The translations under genes and the position numbers were made by a program. Shown in pieces: positions 8,867-17,561 of a stretch of 64,000 bases of DNA; within the stretch, counting starts at the first letter, position 1, and each line of letters begins with the position of its first letter. Origin of the DNA: Carboxydocella sporoproducens DSM 16521 (GTDB lineage Bacteria; Bacillota; GCA-003054495; Carboxydocellales; Carboxydocellaceae); contig NZ_FUXM01000002.1 of assembly GCF_900167165.1 (NCBI RefSeq), forward strand, positions 62,001 to 126,000, given 5' to 3'. Below the pieces are notes generated by a model. That model was not told where the DNA came from. It saw only the letters and a list, made by a program, of their open reading frames with translations, and ran no database searches.

Positions 8867-9976
8867 TTGAAAGAAAAATTTATACGTCACCATGGCGGTA
8901 ACATTTGGCGATTCAGAAAAGTTATCGATTTTTCTGCCAATATAAACCCCGAAGGGTTATCTCCAAACGTAGTAGCAGCAATTAAAGACAATCTTAATTT
9001 ATTAGTTCATTACCCTGATCCTGAATGCACAGAATTAACTCAAATTTTTTGTAAAAAAAACAACCTGGATCCGGGTTACTGTTTGTGGGGAAATGGCGCC
9101 GCTGAACTTTTTTATTTATTGTTCAAATATCTAAAACCAGGCACCATTCATCTTCCTATTCCTTCTTTTTGTGAGTATGAAGGTGCTGCTTTAGCAGCTG
9201 ATGCGGAAATACGGTTCTGGTCATTTGCAAAAGAAAATAACTGGGATATAGACTGGCTTGAGATAATAGCTGAAGCAAACCCTGGAGACCTGTTAGTAAT
9301 TACCAATCCTAACAACCCTACAGGATTTCTCTGGGAGAAGCAGAGACTTTTACCAGTGATTGATCGTGCTTATTCTAAAAATGTAAATGTCTTGATTGAT
9401 GAGGCCTTTATTGACTTTGTCGATGAACCTGAAAAATCATCTTTTATACAAGATTTCTATCAATGGCCTAATCTATTTATAAGCTATTCACTTACAAAAT
9501 TTTATGCCATACCAGGTCTAAGACTGGGAATTTTACTGGCTAATAAAGAGATGATATCCTCTTTGAAATTTCATAAGGACCCCTGGAATGTTAACTTATT
9601 GGCCCAGGTAGCAGGAGCAGCAGCTTTACAGGATTCTGCTTACGAGGCTATTAGTAGAAAACTAGCCAAAAAAAGGCGTGAAGCAATGATTGAATTAATA
9701 GAGGACTATCTGGTACCAGCGGGTGTAAATTTTTGGTTACCACAGGCCAACTATGTTCTCCTGGAGTTGCCAGTACCTGTCTCAGATGTAGAACAAAAAA
9801 TTAGAGATGCCGGTTTTCTAATTCGCAACTGCCAGAACTTTCGTGGACTAAATGAATATTATTGTCGTGTTGCTATAAGAACAGAAGCGGAAAATCGGGC
9901 ATTAATTTTAACTATGCAAGAAATAATTACTGAGGTGAAAAAAAGTGCCGAAAGTCTTACTGGTAAGACATGGTGA
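8867..9976 (+). CDS. cobD: CobD, threonine-phosphate decarboxylase (PLP)
   Basis: A fold-type I aminotransferase-like enzyme of about 369 residues that decarboxylates L-threonine-O-3-phosphate to (R)-1-aminopropan-2-ol phosphate, the linker used by CbiB. The N-terminal HHGGNIWRF motif is typical of CobD, NPNNPTG and IDEAF shape the PLP site, and Lys211 in SLTKFYAIPGLRLG is the expected Schiff-base lysine. The start chosen is TTG 8867 after GGTGGGGGTAG; another TTG at 8849 lies before that site and is less likely. The 3' end overlaps cobC by 32 bases. Confidence 0.93.
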   Translation: MKEKFIRHHGGNIWRFRKVIDFSANINPEGLSPNVVAAIKDNLNLLVHYPDPECTELTQIFCKKNNLDPGYCLWGNGAAELFYLLFKYLKPGTIHLPIPSFCEYEGAALAADAEIRFWSFAKENNWDIDWLEIIAEANPGDLLVITNPNNPTGFLWEKQRLLPVIDRAYSKNVNVLIDEAFIDFVDEPEKSSFIQDFYQWPNLFISYSLTKFYAIPGLRLGILLANKEMISSLKFHKDPWNVNLLAQVAGAAALQDSAYEAISRKLAKKRREAMIELIEDYLVPAGVNFWLPQANYVLLELPVPVSDVEQKIRDAGFLIRNCQNFRGLNEYYCRVAIRTEAENRALILTMQEIITEVKKSAESLTGKTW

Positions 9977-10559
9977 AACAATCTGGAACAATCAATTACG
10001 CTACCAGGGACATACTGACATCCCGTTGAGTGAAATTGGACGCCAGCAAGCAGAAAGATTAGCATTACGACTAAAAAACTGGCCGATAACTGCCTTTTAT
10101 GCCAGTGATTTGTCCCGAGCGCAAGAAACAGCCCAGATTATTGCCAGGTATCATCAAAAACCTGTAGTGTTATGTAATGGATTTAGAGAAACGAAGTTTG
10201 GCGCTTGGGAAGGATTAACCTATAAGGAGATAGCAGCACAATTTCCTGACGTTTGGAATGCATGGCAACGGGACCCTGTTAATGTCGTTATACCGCAAGG
10301 TGAAAGTGTTTCACAAGTAGCAGACAGGGCATGGAAGGCTTTACAACAAATCCTGTGTCAGCACAGGGACGATGATATGATTCTAATTGCCTCCCATGGT
10401 GGTACCATTCGTTTAATCTTAGCCCGTGCTTTACAAATGAATCTTAATCTGTTCTGGAATATCCGACAGGACAACACCGCTCTTAATATTATCGATGCAT
10501 ATAATGACCGTTATATAATTAGCCTGGTAAATGACACCAGTCACCTGGAACAAATTTAA
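9945..10559 (+). CDS. cobC: CobC-type histidine phosphatase (alpha-ribazole phosphatase)
   Basis: A 204-residue phosphoglycerate-mutase-like phosphatase with the catalytic RHG at residues 8-10, the SRAQETA motif and a second histidine in ASHGGTIR. In a cob operon the expected role is to remove the phosphate from alpha-ribazole-5'-phosphate or adenosylcobamide-5'-phosphate. The family is broad, so the assignment rests on position as the last gene of the cobU operon. The start is GTG 9945 inside cobD, preceded by the GAGGTGAAAA stretch; the stop is inside a terminator hairpin. Confidence 0.85.
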   Translation: MPKVLLVRHGETIWNNQLRYQGHTDIPLSEIGRQQAERLALRLKNWPITAFYASDLSRAQETAQIIARYHQKPVVLCNGFRETKFGAWEGLTYKEIAAQFPDVWNAWQRDPVNVVIPQGESVSQVADRAWKALQQILCQHRDDDMILIASHGGTIRLILARALQMNLNLFWNIRQDNTALNIIDAYNDRYIISLVNDTSHLEQI

Positions 10560-10581
10560 TGCCCGAATTGGGCATTTTTTT
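10558..10581 (+). terminator. Rho-independent terminator of the cobU operon
   Basis: A seven-base-pair stem (AATGCCC / GGGCATT) with a five-base loop is followed by an uninterrupted T-run. It begins within the cobC stop codon and ends one base before the -35 box of guaB. Confidence 0.9.
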
Positions 10582-10582
10582 C

Positions 10583-10611
10583 TTGGCGTACTATTATGAT
10601 TGTGCTATAAT
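10583..10611 (+). promoter_or_regulatory. Vegetative promoter of guaB
   Basis: TTGGCG at 10583-10588 and a perfect TATAAT at 10606-10611 are separated by 17 bases, with a TG one base upstream of the -10 box (extended -10). This would start transcription near 10618, about 50 bases before guaB. No purine riboswitch-like structure was recognised in the leader. Confidence 0.8.
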
Positions 10612-10627
10612 AATGGGAAATATTTAG

Positions 10628-12118
<1,491 letters not shown>

Positions 12119-12123
12119 ACAAT

Positions 12124-12154
12124 AGAGGTCTGGAGTTTGTTCCAGACCTCTTAA
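12124..12154 (+). terminator. Hairpin terminator after guaB
   Basis: An 11-base-pair perfect stem (12124-12134 with 12141-12151) and a 6-base loop follow guaB directly. The T-run is short, but the stem is very stable. Confidence 0.75.
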
Positions 12155-12158
12155 CATT

Positions 12159-12181
12159 ACCAGCAGGATTTTGCTGGTTTT
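12159..12181 (+). terminator. Second hairpin behind guaB
   Basis: A 7-base-pair stem (ACCAGCA / TGCTGGT) ending in TTTTAT lies 7 bases after the first hairpin, so guaB has tandem terminator-like structures. Confidence 0.55.
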
Positions 12182-12223
12182 ATCGAGAATTATATTATGT
12201 TGAGATTATAATTGTGGAGGCGA

Positions 12224-12613
12224 ATGTTCTTGCAAGAATTGCTATTTTATTCCCAGTTAGCTGTAACAGCTCTGGCCATTATGTGGTATATATTTGCAGC
12301 CTTTCAGGGATTTAAGTTTTTAACTGGTCAAATGACTACTACAGAAATGGTACCTTCTCTTAAAAACCTTACCATGTTAGGACTTCTATTTTCAATTTTA
12401 AGCATATTATTTACTGGTTTCTATAACCTGACTACTGAAAAAGTTTTTTGGGAAAATATTATGCTGGTCTCGATTGTGGATATTTTATTTAATGCTGCAG
12501 TATTGCATATGCTTTACTGGAAATGGCGCCCTTACTGGCCTGCTGCCACAACCATCTTAACTATTTTTATTGATGCTTTTTTAAGAGTAATGTTTACCAA
12601 ATTTTATTTATAG
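12224..12613 (+). CDS. Small polytopic membrane protein, function unknown
   Basis: About 129 residues with four hydrophobic stretches (approximately residues 10-28, 46-64, 80-96 and 106-122) and aromatic-rich ends, so a four-helix membrane protein. I do not recognise a family. The ribosome binding site GTGGAGG at 12214-12220 lies only 3 bases before ATG 12224, so the TTG at 12230, with better spacing, may be the true start. It precedes the MoxR/VWA pair by 23 bases and may be expressed with it. Confidence 0.7.
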   Translation: MFLQELLFYSQLAVTALAIMWYIFAAFQGFKFLTGQMTTTEMVPSLKNLTMLGLLFSILSILFTGFYNLTTEKVFWENIMLVSIVDILFNAAVLHMLYWKWRPYWPAATTILTIFIDAFLRVMFTKFYL

Positions 12614-12636
12614 AGATAAAGGGAAGAGGGGAGAAA

Positions 12637-13497
12637 ATGGTAAACAGTTTAGACCAACTCAAACAGTTATTTATTGAAAATAACTACTGTCCTGATGACC
12701 GTACAGTAATGGCAGTTTTTCTGGCTTTAAAGTTAAAAAAACCATTATTGGTTGAGGGCCCTGCAGGGGTAGGCAAAACTGAATTGGCCAAAGTTATCTC
12801 TAAAAGTTTAAACAGGCCTCTCATTCGCCTCCAGTGCTATGAAGGGCTAGATGAAAGCAAAGCATTATTTGAATGGAATTATCAAAAACAACTTTTATAC
12901 ATTCAGACATTGGTGAATCAGGGTTCTAACTGGCAGGATATTAAGAAGAATATTTTTAGTGAAGAATTTTATCTAGCCCGCCCAATTTTGCAGGCATTAA
13001 CTGCTGAAAAGCCAGTAGTTCTGTTAATTGATGAGATTGATAAAAGCGACCAGGAATTCGAAAGTTTCCTGCTAGAAGCACTGGCTGAATATCAAGTTAC
13101 CATTCCCGAAATCGGTACTATCAAAGCCAAACATATTCCTTTTGTTTTGTTAACCAGCAATAACACAAGAGCATTCAGTGAAGCATTAAAACGACGTTGC
13201 CTCCATCTTTATATTGATTATCCTGACAAGGAAAGAGAGTTAGAAATAATTCTGAAAAAATTGCCTGATCTGGATAAAATATTGGCTGAAAAAATTATCA
13301 CTTTTACCAGTAATATCAGAAAACAAAAGATCAAGAAATCACCTAGTATAGCTGAAGTAATAGAGTGGGCCCAATCTGCCCTTGTAAGCGGCCAAAAAGA
13401 CCTTAACATAGACTGGGTTCAGCAATCATTATGCGTATTACTAAAATATGAAGAAGATATCAAGACAATCATGCCAAAGGTGGCCTCACTCCTATGA
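12637..13497 (+). CDS. MoxR-family AAA+ ATPase (CoxD-like)
   Basis: A 286-residue AAA+ ATPase: Walker A GPAGVGKTEL near residue 43, Walker B LLIDEIDKSD near residue 130, sensor-1 LTSNN, and an arginine-finger region ALKRRCLHLYIDYP. MoxR ATPases act with VWA-domain partners as chaperones for metalloenzyme or complex maturation; CoxD/CoxE act on molybdenum CO dehydrogenase. It overlaps the next gene by 4 bases, which encodes such a partner. The target enzyme is not evident; no molybdenum hydroxylase lies in the window. Confidence 0.88.
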   Translation: MVNSLDQLKQLFIENNYCPDDRTVMAVFLALKLKKPLLVEGPAGVGKTELAKVISKSLNRPLIRLQCYEGLDESKALFEWNYQKQLLYIQTLVNQGSNWQDIKKNIFSEEFYLARPILQALTAEKPVVLLIDEIDKSDQEFESFLLEALAEYQVTIPEIGTIKAKHIPFVLLTSNNTRAFSEALKRRCLHLYIDYPDKERELEIILKKLPDLDKILAEKIITFTSNIRKQKIKKSPSIAEVIEWAQSALVSGQKDLNIDWVQQSLCVLLKYEEDIKTIMPKVASLL

Positions 13498-14801
13498 TAG
13501 TGAGGAAAATACTCCAAATAATTAATGAGTTGCGCGAATACGGTTATCCAGTTTGTACTGATGAAGTTTGTGATTTCTTACAGGCACTAACAATTATCCC
13601 ATCTACAGAATGGAATTTGAAAGATTTACTTTACATTACGCTGGTTAAAGATGATATACAGGCCAAGATACTTGAAACTATACTATTTTATAAATCTTCA
13701 GAACTTCCAGTTGGAAATATTGTCGGTGATAGAGAATTTACAAGTAGTGAATATGGTCAACCCGAAGCTTTTAAAGAAAAGCTATTTCAGTATATTGTTC
13801 TCGGAGATATGAATAGTTTAAAGCGGATTATAAGTAAGTCATTGGACTATATTTCAGAAAAAAATCTTAATCTTAGCTACGAAGAATTTAATAAAAAGAT
13901 AAAAGTTTTTTTGGAATGGAAAATTACTGAGAACAAGCTCTTAAAAACTGAAGATCCCCAATTAATAATTAATTTAGAAAGTGCACGAGAGATTTTTGAG
14001 AACGAGGTAAAAAAATTTTGGTATAACAAACTAAGTATAGAAAATAAAAAAGATTTTATAAAAGAAAACATGTTAGTGAACAAGGACCTGGGATCACTTG
14101 ATACAAAAGAACAAATGGTAATTGAGCAACACATTCAAAAACTTACAAGATACCTGGCAATGAAAAAAAGCAGGCGCTGGATACGTGCCAAGTCAGGACT
14201 TTTTGACTTTAAAAAAACTTTTTCGACTTCAATAAGACACAATTTTCTCCCCTATCATTTATATTATAAAAAGCCCAAAATTACTAAGACAAATCTATAC
14301 GTTCTTTGCGATATTTCTGGCTCAGTTAGTCCATACGCCTTGTTTTTACTACAGCTTGTTCAAGGGATTTATAATGTTTTTAAAAATGTTAAAGCCTTTG
14401 TGTTTGTGGATCAGGTAGCAGAAATTTCCCATTTGCTTGCACAGGAAAGAATGTCTAAAGAATTAATTACCGAACTTTTCAATAGTCAGGCGTCTATTAG
14501 CGGGTTTAGTAATTACGCTTTAGTCGGACAGCAAATTTGTAATCTTCTATCTGATCACCATTATTTCCATAGTATATTAATAGTAATTGGTGATTGTCGC
14601 ACCAATTACCAGCCTGCTGGTATCCAATACTGGCGAGGTCTATGCAGTAAATTTAATAAAACAATATTTTTAAATCCTGAACCCATTGAGCGCTGGAATC
14701 AAGATGACTCACAGGTAAAAGATTTTATGCCATTATTTCATTATTTTTTCGAGTGTCGAAATATCAATCAGCTGGAAAAAATCATAAGTTTTTTGCTATA
14801 A
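13494..14801 (+). CDS. CoxE-like VWA-domain protein
   Basis: A 435-residue partner of the preceding ATPase. The N-terminal half is helical and charged; the C-terminal half is a von Willebrand A domain with the metal-ion-dependent adhesion motif DISGSVS starting at Asp273 and a later IGDCRTNY stretch near residue 365. This layout matches the CoxE family. ATG 13494 overlaps the ATPase stop by 4 bases, giving strict co-translation. The pair lies between two cobamide operons, but sequence favours the MoxR/CoxE type rather than the aerobic CobS/CobT cobaltochelatase subunits. Confidence 0.87.
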   Translation: MIVRKILQIINELREYGYPVCTDEVCDFLQALTIIPSTEWNLKDLLYITLVKDDIQAKILETILFYKSSELPVGNIVGDREFTSSEYGQPEAFKEKLFQYIVLGDMNSLKRIISKSLDYISEKNLNLSYEEFNKKIKVFLEWKITENKLLKTEDPQLIINLESAREIFENEVKKFWYNKLSIENKKDFIKENMLVNKDLGSLDTKEQMVIEQHIQKLTRYLAMKKSRRWIRAKSGLFDFKKTFSTSIRHNFLPYHLYYKKPKITKTNLYVLCDISGSVSPYALFLLQLVQGIYNVFKNVKAFVFVDQVAEISHLLAQERMSKELITELFNSQASISGFSNYALVGQQICNLLSDHHYFHSILIVIGDCRTNYQPAGIQYWRGLCSKFNKTIFLNPEPIERWNQDDSQVKDFMPLFHYFFECRNINQLEKIISFLL

Positions 14802-14833
14802 TATAAGTAACTAAACAACAAGGTGGGATTATT

Positions 14834-15061
14834 GTGAATCTAAAAGTATGTCTTAATGTAGATAGCTTAAAAAAAGATGAAGTTAGAAAACTAATAAAGG
14901 ATGTAGAGATTTTTTGCACTTGCGGTTTGCGTTTGCATGCCCTGGACTTTGAACATTCTGAAGTTTGCCCTGAATGTGGCCGCGAGTATCATTTACAGGA
15001 TGGGATTGGACATTTTCATATTATTATAAATAAACCAACAGAAGAAAAAGGATATTATTAA
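14834..15061 (+). CDS. Small zinc-ribbon protein
   Basis: A 75-residue protein with two cysteine pairs, FCTCG near residue 29 and CPECG near residue 48, that form a probable zinc ribbon or rubredoxin-like knuckle, followed by a histidine-rich tail (GHFHIII). I do not recognise the family. The start is GTG 14834 after AAGGTGGG. It lies 32 bases behind the VWA gene and could be the last gene of that unit. Confidence 0.7.
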   Translation: MNLKVCLNVDSLKKDEVRKLIKDVEIFCTCGLRLHALDFEHSEVCPECGREYHLQDGIGHFHIIINKPTEEKGYY

Positions 15062-15135
15062 ATATTTTTGTTCATGAAAGCAGGAAAACCTGAAAAGGTG
15101 TAGAATAAATGTAATTAATATAGCTGAATATTATG

Positions 15136-15297
15136 ACAACAGGTGCCTCTTTTGAGAGGAGAATAGGGAATCAGGTGCAAATCCTGAGCGGTCCCGCCAC
15201 TGTAATCGGGGAGCAACTACCAATATGCCACTGGCTACTATTGCTGGGAAGGCGGTAGCATTGTTATGATCCGAGAGCCAGGAGACCTGCCTGTTGT
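15136..15297 (+). promoter_or_regulatory. Cobalamin (B12) riboswitch, cobT-bza leader
   Basis: The aptamer is bounded by complementary arms ACAACAGG (15136-15143) and CCTGTTGT (15290-15297). Inside it are the conserved elements GGTCCCGCCACTGTAAT, GCCACTGG, GGGAAGGCGG and the box GAGCCAGGAGACCTGCC. It controls the downstream cobT-bza genes, normally repressing them when cobamide is abundant. A terminator follows at 15328. Confidence 0.95.
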
Positions 15298-15327
15298 TAT
15301 AGCAGATAACTGTGGATGATGGTAAAG

Positions 15328-15358
15328 TCCGCGGCATGTTTCATGCTGCGGATTTTTA
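15328..15358 (+). terminator. Riboswitch expression-platform terminator before cobT
   Basis: An 11-base-pair stem (TCCGCGGCATG with CATGCTGCGGA, one G-U pair) with a TTT loop, followed by ATTTTTAATTTT. It lies between the B12 aptamer and cobT, so it is the likely attenuation switch. Confidence 0.9.
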
Positions 15359-15393
15359 ATTTTATCTTATAAAATTTGAGGGAGGTAGTTAAA

Positions 15394-16446
15394 ATGGATT
15401 TGTTAAAGCGCACCATCAGTTCAATAGTCCCCCTTAATACTGAAGCGATGCAGCAAGCCCAGGTAAGACTGGATATTCTGACCAAGCCACTGGGGAGTTT
15501 AGGAAGATTAGAAAGTATAGCTAAACAGCTAGCTGGCATTACAGGAAATCCGCGTCCCCAAATATCTAAAAAATGTGTGGTTGTTATGGCGGGTGACCAT
15601 GGTGTAGCTAGCGAGGGAGTAAGTGCTTTCCCTTCTGAAGTTACATACCAGATGGTAGCCAATTTTATCCGGGGTGGAGCAGGAATCAATGTTTTAGCGC
15701 GCCATTCTAATGCAGATGTGTTTGTAGTGGATATGGGAGTGGCAGTAGATATAGACCTGCCAGGTGTAATAAACAGAAAAATAGATTACGGTACCCGTAA
15801 TATGGTCATCGAACCGGCGATGACTTATGAACAAGCAGTAAAGGCGTTAGAAGCCGGGGTTGAAATAGCAAAAGATCTAATAAAAAATCAGGGTTATACT
15901 CTGCTGGCAACTGGAGAAATGGGCATTGCTAATACTACTCCAAGTTCAGCGCTGTTAGCTGTATTTGGGGGTCTAAAGGTTGAAGATGTTTGTGGCCGTG
16001 GTACAGGAATCGATGAGGCCGGCCTAAAAAATAAACAAAATGCTATAAGGAAAGCAATCGAAGTAAACCAGCCCAATGTAAATGATCCTATTGATGTTTT
16101 AGCTAAAGTAGGTGGTTACGAAATTGCTGGATTGGCCGGTTTGATCCTGGGTGCTGCTGCCAATAAAACACCCATTATTATAGATGGGTTTATCTCCTCC
16201 GCAGCAGCACTAATAGCACAACGGATTGCTCCGCTGAGTGTTGAATATATGATTCCTTCCCATGCCTCAGAGGAACCTGGTCATAAAATGATCCTTGAAT
16301 TATTGGGATTGAAACCCATGCTCTTGCTAAATATGCGCCTGGGTGAAGGTACAGGTGCTGCTTTAGCAATGCATATTGTTGAAGGCGCTTGTAAAATCAT
16401 TAATGAAATGGCTACCTTCGCAGATGCTGGAGTGACTGGCCCATGA
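15394..16446 (+). CDS. cobT: CobT, nicotinate-nucleotide:benzimidazole phosphoribosyltransferase
   Basis: A 350-residue enzyme that transfers ribose phosphate from nicotinate mononucleotide to the lower-ligand base, giving alpha-ribazole phosphate. Conserved stretches include TKPLGSLGRLE, VVMAGDHGV, GEMGIANTT and the C-terminal LGEGTGAALAM with the catalytic glutamate. The start is ATG 15394 with GGGAGG at 15380-15385. It directly follows a B12 riboswitch and overlaps the next gene by 4 bases; the neighbouring bza genes suggest its substrate is 5-hydroxybenzimidazole. Confidence 0.96.
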   Translation: MDLLKRTISSIVPLNTEAMQQAQVRLDILTKPLGSLGRLESIAKQLAGITGNPRPQISKKCVVVMAGDHGVASEGVSAFPSEVTYQMVANFIRGGAGINVLARHSNADVFVVDMGVAVDIDLPGVINRKIDYGTRNMVIEPAMTYEQAVKALEAGVEIAKDLIKNQGYTLLATGEMGIANTTPSSALLAVFGGLKVEDVCGRGTGIDEAGLKNKQNAIRKAIEVNQPNVNDPIDVLAKVGGYEIAGLAGLILGAAANKTPIIIDGFISSAAALIAQRIAPLSVEYMIPSHASEEPGHKMILELLGLKPMLLLNMRLGEGTGAALAMHIVEGACKIINEMATFADAGVTGP

Positions 16447-17561
16447 CGTCCGTTCTGGAAAATGCTTCACAGGGCCAAATCACGTCAACCATGGAGTTTG
16501 TTGCCAGCCAAGAAAACATTACAAAAGAAGAACTAGCCCGGGGAATAGCCCGGGGAGAAATTGTTATCCTGAATAATCGTAATCATAAAAATATCAAACC
16601 AGTTGGTGTAGGCTATCCTTTATCAGCCAAAGTAAACGCTAGTATAGGCACCTTAAAACATTTTATCAATCATACAGAAGAAATTGAGAAACTTAAAAGC
16701 GCAGAAGCAGCTGGTGCCGATACCATTATGGATTTGTCCAGTGGAGGAACCTCTCAGCAAAGCGATGAGTTTCGCCGAAATCTAATCCGGGAAACATCTT
16801 TACCTGTCGGAACTCTCCCTCTTTACCAGGCATTAATCGAAGCGAGAGAAAAATATGGATCCTGTCTGAAAATGTCGGCGAGTCAGTTATTTGAAACTAT
16901 AGAAAAGCAGGCTGAAGACGGTATCTCTTTCATGGGTTTTCATTGTTCTTTAAATCAATTCACCCTGGATCTTTACTTGAAACAAAACCGTCAAGAGCCG
17001 ATTGTAAGTTATGGCGGTACTTTTCTAACTGCCTGGATGTTAGAGCATAAAAAGGAAAATCCATTATACGAACACTATGATAAGCTATTGAAGATCCTGA
17101 AAAAACACGACATAGTTTTAAGCCTGGCTGATGCTTTTCGTCCCGGCAGTGTCCATGATTCGTTAGATACAGTTCAAACAGCAGAACTAGCTGTAATAGG
17201 TTATCTAGTAAAAAGAGCAAGAGATTTTGGAGTGCAAGTCCAGGTTAAAGGCCCTGGTCACACTCCTATTCAGGATATCCATCCTACAATTAACTTAATG
17301 AAGAAATTGACCTCCAATAGTCCATACTTCGTTTTTGGCCCCATTGTAACTGATATTGCACCTGGTTATGATCATCTAACCAGTGCCATTGGGGGAGCAT
17401 TGGCTGTCGCTGCCGGTGCCGACTTTATCTGTTATGTTACACCAGCAGAACATGTTGCTTTTCCCACTGTAGAACACGTTTACGCAGGGGTGGAAGCGGC
17501 AAAAAAAGCAGCTAGATTTGGCGATCATTATAGACTTCAGAAAGGGAGGAAGGGGAAGTGA
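16443..17561 (+). CDS. bzaA: Bza-type ThiC paralogue lacking the C-terminal Fe-S motif
   Basis: A 372-residue relative of the radical-SAM enzyme ThiC; ThiC is usually well over 420 residues. The barrel domain is intact (DTIMDLSSGG, GFHCSL, LADAFRPG, GPGHTP, DIAPGYDHLTSAIGG) but the protein stops after VEAAKKAARFGD and has no cysteine-rich tail. Compared with the next gene, IEGPGH has become VKGPGH and GDAIRPG has become ADAFRPG. Known bzaA/bzaB pairs together convert aminoimidazole ribotide to 5-hydroxybenzimidazole; the bzaA name is assigned by position and is tentative. The next gene overlaps by 4 bases, so the short C terminus is not a visible frameshift. Confidence 0.78.
   Translation: MTSVLENASQGQITSTMEFVASQENITKEELARGIARGEIVILNNRNHKNIKPVGVGYPLSAKVNASIGTLKHFINHTEEIEKLKSAEAAGADTIMDLSSGGTSQQSDEFRRNLIRETSLPVGTLPLYQALIEAREKYGSCLKMSASQLFETIEKQAEDGISFMGFHCSLNQFTLDLYLKQNRQEPIVSYGGTFLTAWMLEHKKENPLYEHYDKLLKILKKHDIVLSLADAFRPGSVHDSLDTVQTAELAVIGYLVKRARDFGVQVQVKGPGHTPIQDIHPTINLMKKLTSNSPYFVFGPIVTDIAPGYDHLTSAIGGALAVAAGADFICYVTPAEHVAFPTVEHVYAGVEAAKKAARFGDHYRLQKGRKGK

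Noticed and set aside
12637-14801. Aerobic CobS/CobT cobaltochelatase subunits
   Set aside because: The pair lies between cobamide operons, but there is no cobN, the pathway here is anaerobic with cbiX, and the motifs fit MoxR/CoxE.
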